Below are positions 45,263-56,104 of a stretch of 64,000 nt of DNA, in pieces. Numbering within the stretch: the stretch's first letter is position 1; each line of letters begins with the position of its first letter. The notes beneath the pieces are model-generated. The model saw only the letters and a list, made by a program, of their open reading frames with translations, was not told where the DNA came from and did no database searches. A program made the translations under genes and the position numbers. Source of the stretch: Ornithodoros turicata (taxonomy: Eukaryota; Arthropoda; Arachnida; Ixodida; Argasidae); assembly GCF_037126465.1 (NCBI RefSeq), contig NC_088209.1, forward strand, positions 6,031,947 to 6,095,946. The letters run 5' to 3'.

Positions 45263-48146
45263 CACTCTTAAACCCGTACCTTTTATGGTAACTTTTAGAA
45301 ACATGTAACGTCTACTCATATATAGACGTAGATCTCGACATTTCTTATAGGTTACATCTCTGTAACGTATATCTAGAGGTTAAAAGCGACGGAAGTCATG
45401 TCATTACAACAGCCATAGATTGAGAAGTTACCCGTCAAAAAGAACTCGTTACAAGTTAAGTTACCGTGTGCAAAATGTAACTAAGTTAATAACGAAGTTC
45501 CTCAGCCTGAAATGTAACTCGTAGCTACTGAGTTACTTAACAGAAAGAACGAGTTACTTCCAAGTTACTTCGGACACAAAATAACATTACGCAGGAGGTA
45601 GCGCGAGTGAGCATTTGTGTTAGACCTTGAGTTGCCTGCGGAAGAGTGCAACATGCTTAGATCGTTTTCGTTTCTGTCCAACAATAGGCACCTCCCTGTT
45701 TGTAAACAAATAACGTCATAGTGTTCGAGAGCACTACAAATTTGGTAGAATTGAACTACGCTCGACGCTAGAGGTGAACAAGGTCGCGCCCGAAAGCCAC
45801 GGTCTTGAGGGGATTGCGATATGGTCCCTTAAAGGGACGCGACCCACTGTCCTGCTTTTCTTTCAGTGGGAGGCAGCGAACAAGTGCCCGTTCGTGGAAA
45901 CCAGCCGTCTCCTTCAGTTTCGTATTTTTTTTTTTTTTCGGTTTCAGTGACGTTCAATGACGTTTCTCTGGTAGAGGTCTATTCGAACGCTTTGCATCTT
46001 ACTCCCTGTGGGCGCACAATGGTTCAGCTTCATTTCAATGGCAGCGGTTCTTACTTCCTGAACAAAATACTGTCATTGATTGACTCTCATTGATTGATTC
46101 AATATCACGTTTTATGCCAAAAAATGCCATGAGGGAACTGGAGAGACAGCAAGAAAATATGTGGACGTGAGTGAAAAGCGAGTTAAAAGTAACTTGGAAC
46201 TTAACTTAAGTTACTTTGGCAAAGTTACCTAAAAAAGGAACGAGTTCCTCTGAAAGTTATCACGGCGCAAAAGTACCGAGTTAAGTTACAAGTTCCCAAA
46301 AAAAGGAACTTAGTTACAGTAACGAGTTACTTGTAACGAGTTACTTGTAACGAGTTACCTCGAACTCTGACAACAGCAATAGAAGTTACATCTCGGAAAA
46401 AAGAAAAACAACGTGTTGTAACTTATAAACGTACCCTTTACTCCGACACCGTAACTTCGAAGCAAAATCGCCGGAGGTTATTTGTTATGTTCTTTTCGTT
46501 TGTTTTTGTTCTGTTTTGCAGCATAATGCCGCGTTTCAGCCTCCCATTCGAGACGACAGTTGCGAATCTACGTGCACGTTGTTATTTTGTATCTGTTTCA
46601 GCGTCATTTACGTCGAGTAAATATTATGAATGCTGTATAAATACGGACTGTAAGTTTGCAGTCTTGCATACTGTTAGCATGTTTCTTTCTACAAGGTGGA
46701 AAACTATCGCCAATGCCGCGACCACCAAGAGTTCCGCACTTCAGACAGTTTCGATTTCGCTGCGTAATCAAGCCAGGTGCCCACAGCTCCCCATAGAGCC
46801 CATAGTTTGAGATAATTCAGGCAACACTGGACATACGACCAATGAAAATGCGTCGTGATGCCTAGCAGCCAACGAATCAGCAACCTCTCCATTTGGCTTG
46901 GCTTTTGGCCGGCCCTGGCTGCCATAGAGGCAAATAGAGGCACTCAACGCAACAAGTTTTATCGTATTGCTAGCCTCCGATTTCACGTATGTAACGGCCA
47001 CGGCACATTTCGTACATAATTGCTGGCTAGGTATAATGGGCTGCTGATGTTTGCAGATGGAGCAGAATTAGATGCCGTAAAAAAGGGCCGCCTCTTGAGG
47101 CTCAGGTGCCACACGACACATGGATAGAAGAAGGTATGTGATCGTTATTTTTTTTTCCTTTTGGCATTTGTGGTGGCGCCTCCCTGCTTGAAAGGTGTTC
47201 CATAAAACTCTGAGTGGTACTACAGGTTATTTACTGGCTACCTGCTTATTTACTTCATATCAGGAAGTTCTTCGAGCGGAGGGCAGTGGCTGGAGGGCTG
47301 CATACACTCACATTTCTCAAGGTTGTGTGCGTTTTACGTAATACTGTGTCTTTTTCGCTCGCCTCTGCAACACGAATGTGGAATAAATTTTTTTCAGGTG
47401 CAATTTTCTGGTTTGTTGTGTCTGTTTAGCTTTGCAAAAATAAGCCAATTGTTCTGACTCGCTGGCTTTCCGCAGAGTTTTATGCATTACTTCTCACTTA
47501 AAGATCGTTTTTCTTTCCATATATCTTTGGTAAAGCGAGCATTGCTTCTCCTCACATCAGAATCACACTGGTGCACCATGTGTCAGCATGTGGCCTTTCA
47601 AGTGTTCGCAACGTCAATTGTCATACAAGACCTCTAAATAGACTCCTGTTTTTGTAATATACATATGTGCAAGATCTCCTTTTCTGTTGGTGCATTTTGG
47701 TACCTTGGTGTGTTCTGTAAATGTCTGTCCATATGCGCACAATGTACAGGGTGTTTATTTTTATTCGCATCAGGGCAGCGCTCAGTTGGCAGGCGGGTTA
47801 TGTTAATTTTGGCTAATTAGCCCATCCGTAGTTATAAACATATCCGACATTTCCTGACGCACGTGTTTGTAACTACGGATCAGTTAATTAGCGAAAATTC
47901 ACATAACCCACCTGCCAAATGAGCGCTACAGAGTTGCGAATAAAAATAAACATCCTGTATAAAAAGCCACATGTTGGCGTAAGCTTTACCGGCAAGTTCT
48001 GAATTGAAGGCCGTACCCTCTAATTAGTGGGTGTCTTTGTAACTTTTATAAAGGGTACTGCTCAGAGGGTACTTGGTAACCTCTGAAATAGAGGGTAAAA
48101 TATTGCGATTTTTTACCCTTTACTAAAGGGTACCGAGTTAAGAGTG
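45263..48146. mobile_element. 2.9 kb TIR element inserted in the LINE
   Basis: Ends CACTCTTAAACCCGTACC and, inverted, CACTCTTAACTCGGTACC, with TA at 45261-45262 and 48147-48148. Removing it and one TA rejoins the LINE frame (PIWDPHLA... to ...NNLEKVQ). The first kilobase (45400-46370) is full of GTTAC/GTAAC motifs such as AACGAGTTAC, so another element may be nested there. The terminus is shared with the MITEs at 42004 and (as CACTGTTAAA) at 49.7-50.7 kb. Frames at 46487-46943 have no recognisable domain, so I cannot identify a transposase. Confidence 0.8.
47747..47957. mobile_element. 211 bp MITE with CAGGGTGTTTATTT ends, nested
   Basis: CAGGGTGTTTATTTTTATTC is mirrored by GAATAAAAATAAACATCCTG, flanked by TA at 47745-47746 and 47958-47959. 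The inner CAGGCGGGTTATGTTAATTT block also pairs. It shares the CAGGGTGT terminus and TA duplication with 14285-15155 and 15280-16040. Confidence 0.9.
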
Positions 48147-48148
48147 TA

Positions 48149-49030
48149 TGGCAAGATGGGGATCCCAAATTGGACAGACATATTGCGTTAATGGCAAGAC
48201 TAGCGATTTATACGCTTTTCACCGCACATCGTAAGATGAGTATCGTAGCAGACGTTTGGGTTGGAACAACCTTCCCAGAGCCCTTTGGAGTACAGCCTCT
48301 ACGTGTTTAGTCCATGAAAGATTTGGTTGAAACTGTGCGCCAAGATACTTGTTGTAATCGACTATGTTTAAGGAGACATCACCTATAGAATAATTATGCG
48401 GAAGAACAATACGTTTTCTTGTTACATGCATAAACACAGTTTTCTGTGTATTCACTTTCAGTTGGAATTTATTACACCACTGAACAATATTCTCCAGGGC
48501 TCTCGAAAGTACTACCTGGTCGTCTATGCAAGAAATACGTTTATAAAGTACTGTGTCATCTGCATACAGACGCATTGTAACTCCCAGACGCTCCACGTTG
48601 GGAATGTCGTTAATATACTAGCATAACAACAAAGGACCTAAAACGGAGCCGTGTGGTACGCCTGATATCACATCCAGAACATGTGACCTAGTGTTGAGGC
48701 TATTTGAACGTATTGTTTTCGATACTGAAGATAAGATTCTATCCATCCGACTAGTTTTGTATTATTTAAAATTGATTTTAACTTGGTGATTAGCTTGTTA
48801 TGTGGAATTGAATGGGACGCTTTAGCAAAATCAATAAAGATAACGTCGACCTGGTAACCACTGCCCAATGCCTCAGCAAGATCAAAATGAAAATCCATGT
48901 TTGATGAACCATCAAGTGCAATGGACCATCGAGTCATCGGAGTCCAGAAATACATCAGTACTTCCAGTATGATGGTCCGCCAGAAAGATTTTTGGCATGG
49001 ACGCGACCACGGTGCAACGAGATACATCCC
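48149..49030 (-). pseudogene. 5' part of the minus-strand LINE (RT domain), broken
   Basis: Minus-strand fragments show reverse-transcriptase motifs in order: VIFIDFAKASHSIPHNKLI (catalytic Asp region, domain A) at about 48790-48850, WIESYLQYRKQYV, then MRLYADDTVLY (YADD catalytic box) at about 48545-48575 and KYLGAQFQPNLSW. Frames shift between 48596 and 48668 and upstream of 48980, and everything 5' of the palm is missing. The family differs from the LINE at 51-55 kb. Disrupted at 48147 by the TIR element. Confidence 0.88.
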
Positions 49031-49711
49031 ATTTAGTCTCGATTTTTGCTATACATACTGGTATACTCGTCTGTTTGAGAGACTCTGTGACACGATCTGA
49101 TATAACTAATTTGCTCTATTCTACGGCCGAAACCTCGTTTCTTGAATCATCCAGGCATCTGGCTCTTTTCTCAGTGTTCCCCCGTTCTTCTTTTCTACTC
49201 TCCGCATGTGTAGCTCTTTGCGTGAAGCTGACAAAAAGTAGAAAGAGCTCCTCTGTGGGTCATAAATCAACGATATCTTTTCGGGGATGAGGACCCTGTC
49301 GTCAGCAGCGACAAAGACGGAGCCTTTTGTGCCACGCAGGGAGGAAGTTCCTGCTACAATGATCAGGCAAATCTGTTACGCCGCAGGAAGCAGCGAATAA
49401 TATCTGTATTCGTGCCATTCTCGAGATGCCAACCAAAGCTACATGTTTACTGACGATAGAGCCTCTCGTTTCTTAACTTGAAACAAATGGTTTACGATTA
49501 CACCCGACATATGGGATATTGGTGGTTCGTACCAAGATGCGCCTTAATTCATGGAGTTCGCACGGTAGGTGTACAGTCACTCGATATGACCACTTACCAC
49601 AGGTTTTTGATCTGATGACCACCGGTGTCACCATCACGGTGTGACCACCGGTGATGGTGCCGAGGAGGCTTGCCGTTGTTGTCCGCACTCAAGTGGGCAT
49701 CGTCACAAATA
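49031..49711. other. No recognisable gene
   Basis: Unstructured apart from a small GACCACCGGTG palindromic cluster at 49617-49660. No domain seen. Confidence 0.5.
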
Positions 49712-50694
49712 TAAAACAGAACTTCACCACATAGCACGCTCACGCCAAACCATCATTCCGAATGATATCAATCTGTGTATTGATTTGTTAAAAATGGGAG
49801 AAGGCGCCTATCTGGGACACATTATCTTGTCATAGGTGCCTCCCCCCTGTTTTGAACAAATCAGGACACAGAATGATATTATTCGGAATGATGGTTGGGC
49901 TAGGAGCGTGCTATGTGGTGAAGCTCTGTTTCAACAGTGTCCCCACAAACTTGCCTATAGCTTGGCGCATCATGGCCATAGATGCTTTTGGGGCATAAAA
50001 ATCCAACTCATCATCATTAACTCGCTATGAATACACTGTTAAAACAGAACTTCACCACACTCCACGCTTATAGCCAACCATCATTCAGAATGATATCAAT
50101 CTGTGTATTGATTTGTTAAAAATGGGAGAAGGCGCCTATCTGGGACACATTATCTTGTCATAGGTGCCTCCCCCCTGTTTTGAACAAATCAGGACACAGA
50201 ATGATATTATTCGGAATGATGGTTGGGCTAGGAGCGTGCTATGTGGTGAAGTTCTGTTTCAACAGTGTCCCCACAAACTTACCTATAGCTTGGCGCATCA
50301 TGGCCATAGATGCTTTTGCGCCATAGAAATCCAACTCATCATCATTAACTCGCTATGAATCACTGTTAAAACAGAACTTCACCACATAGCACGCTTGTAG
50401 CCAACCATCATTCCGAATGATATCAATCTGTGTATTGATTTGTTGAAAATGGGAGAAGGCGCCTATCTGGGACACATTATCTTGTCATAGGCGCCTCCCC
50501 CCTGTTTTGAACAAATCAGGACACAGAAATGATTTGTTCAAAACAGGGGGGAGGCGCCTATCCGGGACAAGATAACCTGTCCCAGATAGGCGCCTCCTCC
50601 CATTTTCAACAAATCAATACACAGAATGATATCAATCGGAATGATGGTTGGGTTAGGAGCGTGCTATGTGGCGAAGTTCTCTTTTAACAGTGTA
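49712..50694. mobile_element. Three hairpin MITEs in a ~330 bp tandem arrangement
   Basis: Copies at about 49712-49941, 50032-50268 and 50361-50694 have AAAACAGAACTTCACCACAT at the left end and the inverse at the right, usually closing in CAACAGTGT / ACACTGTT. The 90 bp spacer (from CCCCACAAACTTGCC to TAACTCGCTATGAAT) follows both of the first two copies, so MITE plus spacer was duplicated as a block. In copy 3 the middle is expanded by an extra inverted segment (GGAGGCGCCTATC.GGGACA in both orientations near 50480-50600). Confidence 0.88.
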
Positions 50695-50697
50695 CCT

Positions 50698-50748
50698 CAT
50701 AATAATCATAATTAATAATAATAATCATCATAATTAACAACATCAATG
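50698..50748. repeat. AT-rich microsatellite (TAA/TCA type)
   Basis: TAATAATCATAATTAATAAT-like run just after the third MITE. Confidence 0.8.
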
Positions 50749-51035
50749 TATATGTTCGCTTGACAAAATACGAGCGAGGAAACAACTTGCATTCCCCGAC
50801 TCCCTCGTCACGCAAGCAGCTTCTACATAGGGCTGAATAAATTCAAAAACACAGGGTATCTAGAAATGCAAAGTAGTAAACAGGAAACGAACCGGTCTCC
50901 CTTGATTCGACGTCTGGAATACTTTTATTCATTGGGCAAAATTTACGTATATCCTCCAGGAAATAGACGGGGACAACCCGTGCTTAAAAGGTCCTGAGTC
51001 AATCCAAGGCATACTTCCCAGGCACTTCGCGTGTC

Positions 51036-52130
51036 TTGTGTGTCGACTGCGGCTCAAGTCGGTTTCACAGTGACGTTTTCGTGTCCGTGTTTAACAGGAC
51101 TATCGCACCCGGTACGGTAATGTTCGGCAAGGTTTCACAGTCTAATTGGTTAAGTTTCCCTTCCGAAAACATCTTACTTATTACTTATTACTTATTCTTA
51201 CTTATTACTTACTTTCTTACTTATTGCTTACTTATTACTTATTCTTACTTATTACTTATTATAAAACATCTTTACCATGTCGGGAAATGTTCCGGGATAA
51301 CAGAGCACTCCTACAACAAACGAATATTCGAGAAAAGCAAATGGAAATGTGCTACGTGCACTACAGCCAAGTCCCGCAGCAAACAAACACCTAAGGAAAC
51401 TGACAACAGCATGAAATTGATTCAAGACCAGTTAGGTGCAATAACTCAGAGTCTTGTAAGCCTTAATGATATTAAGATCAATGTTGACAGATTGCTTTCA
51501 ATGAAGACTACTGTTGATAACATTGAAACTGCCATTGAAATGCTATCTGCCAAATACGATGACGTTCTGCAAACTATCTCAGAACAAGGGAAAGAAATCC
51601 AAGATGTCAAAAGACGCATCACTGTTCTTGAAACGAAAGGAAACAATGAAGAACTCTCACGATTGCGATCACATGTGAACAAGATGGACCAGTACAGCAG
51701 AAGGAACAATATCGAGGTTCATGACATAGCGTGGACGATAAACGAAGACCTGTTTGAAAAAGTGAATGCCATTGCATCTGCTCTCGAGATACCGGCCCTC
51801 AACCGTGGAAACGTGGAGGCAGTACATCGCCTGCCCACAAAACCAAACAAAATAGCGCCTGTCATCATTAAATTTGTAAACCGTTTTCAGAGGGACATGT
51901 GGATGGAACGTAGAAACAAGCTAAGGACCACGGCTGAAACGAAATCAGTGTATATTCAGGAGAATTTAACTGAGCAAGGAAGAAAGTTGTTTTGGTCAGC
52001 GACAGTGAAAGCAAAGGAAAAATCCTATAGATTCGTGTGGACATCAAGAGGCACAGTTTTTGTGAGAAAAGCTGATGGACAGCCAGCAATTCGAATTGAC
52101 TCGATGACTGACCTTGACCAGATAAAATGA
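51036..52130 (+). CDS. LINE ORF1 protein (zinc finger, coiled coil, FP-like domain)
   Basis: Nucleic-acid-binding ORF1 of a CR1/L2-type LINE. From about residue 83 the frame shows half a PHD-like zinc finger (H..KC......KWKCATC), then a long heptad-rich coiled coil (residues ~125-215, e.g. DNIETAIEMLSAKYDD), then QYSRRNNIEVHDI and VEAVHRLPTKPNKIAPVIIKF, and a C-terminal TVFVRKADGQPAIRI. The last parts match the FP/Baculo_FP-like module found in such ORF1 proteins. The first ~80 codons run through a TTACTTATTACTTATTC microsatellite (51174-51262) that replaces the N-terminal half of the finger, so the present start is unlikely to be the original one. Stop at 52128-52130. Confidence 0.8.
   Translation: MCVDCGSSRFHSDVFVSVFNRTIAPGTVMFGKVSQSNWLSFPSENILLITYYLFLLITYFLTYCLLITYSYLLLIIKHLYHVGKCSGITEHSYNKRIFEKSKWKCATCTTAKSRSKQTPKETDNSMKLIQDQLGAITQSLVSLNDIKINVDRLLSMKTTVDNIETAIEMLSAKYDDVLQTISEQGKEIQDVKRRITVLETKGNNEELSRLRSHVNKMDQYSRRNNIEVHDIAWTINEDLFEKVNAIASALEIPALNRGNVEAVHRLPTKPNKIAPVIIKFVNRFQRDMWMERRNKLRTTAETKSVYIQENLTEQGRKLFWSATVKAKEKSYRFVWTSRGTVFVRKADGQPAIRIDSMTDLDQIK
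51174..51262 (+). repeat. TTACTTA microsatellite inside LINE ORF1
   Basis: About a dozen TTACTTA/TTCTTAC units. It keeps the frame open by chance, encoding leucine/tyrosine/threonine-rich sequence that could be mistaken for a membrane segment. Confidence 0.9.
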
Positions 52131-52219
52131 TCGGTGCGACTGCCTTCCAGATGCTGACACTTTATTTTTTATTTTTTTCTGATGACTCAACAAAACTATC
52201 TTTCCCCGCAAGAAGCAAC

Positions 52220-52375
52220 TGCCCAAGCAGCACAATGTACTGGAAGTCGAGTGCATTAGGGGTGGACGGTATGTGTCTTATCAATGTTCTCTAGTTTCAT
52301 GAATCGGTTCAAGGCCTTTCATCTACCCGTCCACCCCTATTGCACTCGACTTTCAGTGCATTTTGCTGCTTGGGT
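52220..52375. mobile_element. Fold-back MITE between LINE ORF1 and ORF2
   Basis: GCCCAAGCAGCACAATGTAC at the left pairs with TTTTGCTGCTTGGGT on the right, and GTCGAGTGCATTAGGGGTGG pairs with CCACCCCTATTGCACTCGAC. The apparent first codons of the following endonuclease frame (52340-52375) come from this MITE, so the original ORF2 start is obscured. Confidence 0.82.
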
Positions 52376-53260
52376 GCGCTATCTGACCTCGGAACGTTGA
52401 AGTTCATACATCTGAACGTGCAATCTGTAAAAAATAAATTCGGTGAACTAGATACCTTTCTCTCCGAATTTTCTGATAAAATAACCATTATGATGCTAAC
52501 AGAGACGTGGTGTCGCGGGCCCTGTGACTACTTTATTCATGCTGACTACGAACACTTCTATCTGAATCGAGCAAATAGAAAAGGCGGAGGCATAGCTATT
52601 CTGGTAGATAAAGGTCTTAAATGCGAAATAATGGAACAGTTTTCCGTCTCTACACCCGACTTTGAAATTCTAACCCTGAGATGTCACAAGGATATTTACT
52701 CTGTTGTGTATCGCCCACCCCAGAAAGATTTCTCCTCCTTAATTAATATGTTAGAGACATTGTTCACAGTTGGAAATGAAGAAAAATGTACCATTGTGTT
52801 GGGTGGGGACTTCAATGTTGATGTATTGGAGTCATCCCGGTCCCAAAGAGAATTTACCAATACGCTGCGACTGCACGATATGTATAATGTCATTAATACA
52901 CCTACCAGAGTTACGGCGAATACGTCATCACTTCTAGACTTGTTGATTACAAACTGCTGTCGTGAATCCATTGCTTGCAGTGGAGTAATTGCTGCCAGTA
53001 TTAGTGATCATATGCCAATCTTTTTATCCCTAAAGTTATCACGGAAAGAACATCCTAATACTGACGTATGGGGTACGGCTATAACGGAAAGGAGACTCGA
53101 AACATTCAAAGAGCTTGTCTATTCGTCAAACAGGCAACCGGTGCTACACACGAACAATGTTCATGATGCTTATGATCTCTTCCTAAAACTATTTTTGGAC
53201 TGCTACAATACTGCGTTCCCACTGCGAAAGCAAACATATGACAGGACTTATGACTTTTAG
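52376..53260 (+). pseudogene. LINE ORF2, AP-like endonuclease domain
   Basis: Nicks target DNA to prime reverse transcription. The frame shows the exonuclease-endonuclease-phosphatase motifs in order: FIHLNVQSVKNKF (Asn), LTETWC (Glu, near 52497), RKGGGIAILV, VVYRPPQ, GGDFNVD (Asp/Asn, near 52803), TPTRV, SLLDLLIT and SDHMPIF (Asp-His, near 53002). All expected catalytic residues are visible. A frameshift around 53250 stops it (YDRTYDF then stop), so the domain is separated from the reverse transcriptase. Confidence 0.9.
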
Positions 53261-53795
53261 GACTCATTCGAAAGCGCAATAAGAAATACAAACAGTTCCT
53301 CCAATCTAGATTGCCTGAGCACCTACAAGAATTTAAACGCATGCGAAACTTTATAAACACTAAACTATACGACGTGCTAAGAAAAGTTACTACGATGCAA
53401 TGTTCGCAGACATAAGGAACCCACGAGTAACCTGGCAGAGACTGAATAAACTATTGAATACAAATCCGGCAACAAAAACGCCCACTAATATGCAAGTCAA
53501 TGGACAGGAAATAAAGGGCAATGAATTGGCTGACGCCCTAAATAAATACTTTACATCGTTCACGACAATGAGCAGCCGGTTGAATGTTACCGCTACAAAC
53601 AACGTGTGTGCGAACTCTGTTTACTTCTACCCAACCGATGCTTCTGAAGTGGCTAGGGTTACACGATTATTAAAAAATAGTAGAGCTGTTGACGTCGATG
53701 GCTTAGAGATCGCTCCAATGAAACATGTTATTGACTTTTTATCCCCCTACCTAGCGCACATCTATAATAAATCGGCATCTTTCCTGCTAGGATGA
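53261..53795 (+). pseudogene. LINE ORF2 linker between EN and RT, frameshifted
   Basis: In shifting frames the text continues KQFLQSRLPEHLQEFKRM, then from about 53385 YDAMFADIRNPRVTWQ, TMQVNGQEIKGNELADALN and AVDVDGLEIAPMK (start of the RT finger region, DGLEI motif). Frame changes near 53255, 53382 and 53780 show that the copy is defective. Confidence 0.85.
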
Positions 53796-55150
53796 AGACT
53801 GCGAAGGTCACAGCTATATATAAAACAGGCGATAAAAATCAGTTCTCCAACTACAGACCCATTTCGGTCTTACCGGTGTGCTCTAAAATTTTCGAAAAAA
53901 TAATATTCGCTCGAATAATGCCATTTCTTTCAAAGCATGAAGTTATTGCTAATGAACAATTCGGTTTCAGAGCTGGAAGCTCCACAGAGGTTGCGCTCTT
54001 GATAGCTAAGGAGACAATCATAAACAACATGGAACACAAACTACTCACATTAGCCATTTTTCTCGATTACAGCAAAGCGTTCGATGTTATAAACCATGAA
54101 ACTCTTCTCCAAAAATTGAAATGGTATGGAATACGTGGTATTGCACATAAACTAATAACATCGTACTTACAAGGCAGAAAGCAGAGAGTAATATTAGGGA
54201 ATGCAGTATCCCACCCTCTAAACATTTGCTCTGGAGTACCCCAAGGTAGTATTTTGGGACCACTCTTCTTCAACCTTTACGTTAATGATATAGTTCAAAT
54301 AACCAAAGCGGCAAAATTTATCCTCTACGCTGATGACACCACTATACTAATTCCTGGCCAAGACCCAGATCGCATGATAGAAGCAGGCAACGCAATTTTA
54401 GACAAAGTAAACCGATGGGCTGTGGAAAACTTCCTACAAATTAATCCAACCAAGACGAAGGCAATTATCTTTAGGGCAAAAAATAAACCTATAGATGTCA
54501 AGACGAGCCTCTTAATGGGTAACTCTGTGGTCGAAATTGTCGATAAAGTGAAGTTTCTTGGCGTCCACTTTCAGGAGACACTGTCATGGGACGTTCACAT
54601 AAATTACCTTTGTTCCAAGTTAGCAGGTGTAACAGGTAGGGTATATAGATTCAAAGATATTTTGCCTTGCAAAGTGAAAGTTACTCTTTATAATACATTA
54701 TTCTTGTCCATGTTAAATTACTGCCACCTTGTTTGGGGCACCACTACTCAGTCCAACCTGCACAATCTATATGTAATCCAAAAGAGGTTCACCCGTGGAA
54801 TCGCCAATATTAATATACATCATTCAACGCAAGGTCTTTTTCAGCGTTACCGAATAATCCGCGTCGCTGACCTATTAAAGTATAAATGTCTGACAACATA
54901 TAGTGCATCTGTCAAGAACAAAAATTACGTTTTCCTTTCACTTGCAAAACTCTCCGCTGAAGCCAAAACTTATCCTACCAGGAGAGATGCCATGTGGTCC
55001 TGTCCCGTTACACGAACGTCTTACGGCGATCAAAACATCAGTGTACAGTTACCACGGATATTAAATGATCTTGGATTTGGCCCAGACATACGTATACCAA
55101 TAAACAACCAGATTAAACTTCTATTTTTGGGTGAGCCAAACGATATCTGA
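53792..55150 (+). pseudogene. LINE ORF2, reverse transcriptase domain
   Basis: The 452-codon open part carries the palm motifs: YRPISVLPVCSKIFEKI, EQFGFRAGSSTEVALL, IFLDYSKAFDVINH (first catalytic Asp), GVPQGSILGPLFFNLYVNDI, FILYADDTTI (YADD at 54325-54336), KTKAIIF and KFLGVHF, then the C-terminal FTRGIANIN. This is full length for the RT of a CR1/L2/Rex-like LINE, and no stop lies inside it. It lacks its own start because the upstream frameshift cuts it from the endonuclease. The 3' UTR runs to the ATT tail. Confidence 0.93.
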
Positions 55151-55367
55151 TATGTAAAACTTTTTTTTGCTTCCCCACGTACTGTATTCGACTGTGACCA
55201 TGTTTCTCACTTTTTTGTATTTATTTTTGTTTGTTTGTTTGAATGCAACTGTGTATCTTTGTACGCGTTATTTATGAATGTACGCACCGTCTGCACTGCA
55301 GGAGACCGGGGCCCTCGCCATGCTAGAAATAGCTTTTTGTCCCGGCTCCACCACCATGTGGAAATAA

Positions 55368-55368
<1 letters not shown>

Positions 55369-55397
<29 letters not shown>
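55369..55397 (+). repeat. (ATT)n tail at the LINE 3' end
   Basis: AAATAAATTATTATTATTAT continues as ATT units. Simple-repeat tails of this kind close many non-LTR elements, so I place the LINE 3' end here. Confidence 0.8.
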
Positions 55398-55399
<2 letters not shown>

Positions 55400-55945
55400 A
55401 TTAAATAAACGAGTTTTAAAGATTCCCACTCCCTCTGCACCTGAGCCAGAATAAGTTAAGCAGGGCACACAAATGGGAGTGCAGCGCAGGCGATTGTCTC
55501 CGAGGTCGTCTGCTTCGTGAAGAATAAGAAAACTCGATAAATACGGCGACTTCTGCTTACCAGTGTGAGTGCTGAAATGACCAAGTTCAGGGAAACGTTA
55601 CGCTCCTGGCTGTACAAACACGTACGAGGCTAACCAGAAAACGACAAGCCGATCTTCAGACTTCTACGACAGAGGCCATCACTCCAGCCCGGCAACACCA
55701 CCTACATAGAAAAAAAACCTGCTTGCGGTCGCGGCCATGGAGGCGAGCAACCGTCAGCCGCATGGGTATAGCCACTGTCGTCTGCGAGTAATGAACGCCC
55801 CCGCGTGCTGAATAAGAAATCATAGCAAAGCGCAAAACGGTTCCATATTTTTCTCGAGGCTCATTTTATGGAGAGCGTGTTGCTCTTTTAGACTACAAGC
55901 TCAGATTTGCGAAGTTAGCTCCCTATTGAAAAAAGCGACATCAGG
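55400..55945. other. No recognisable gene
   Basis: Ordinary-composition sequence, no repeat or domain seen. Confidence 0.5.
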
Positions 55946-56100
55946 TCTGATGTGATTTGGGACACTGTCGTGATGCTAACACCAGCTGATATGTTAACAT
56001 CGGAGCCGCTCTCATGCTGATGTTAACATCAGCTGATGTTAGCATCAAGACAGTGTCCCAAATCACATCAGATCTGATGCTAACATCAGAGCTGTCTTGA
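55946..56100. repeat. Fold-back rich in GATGTTAACATC motifs
   Basis: ACATCAGGTCTGATGTGATT with TGGGACACTGTC is mirrored by GACAGTGTCCCA and AATCACATCAGATCTGATG. The middle is built of GATGCTGATGTTAACATCAG units. Weaker copies of the same motif occur at 56770-56930. Confidence 0.85.
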
Positions 56101-56104
56101 TGCT

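Noticed and set aside
46487..46943. Possible transposase in the 2.9 kb TIR element
   Set aside because: Short overlapping frames on both strands without DDE, zinc-finger or helix-turn-helix motifs.
51036..51275. Signal peptide or membrane segment at the start of LINE ORF1
   Set aside because: The hydrophobic stretch is encoded by a TTACTTA microsatellite.
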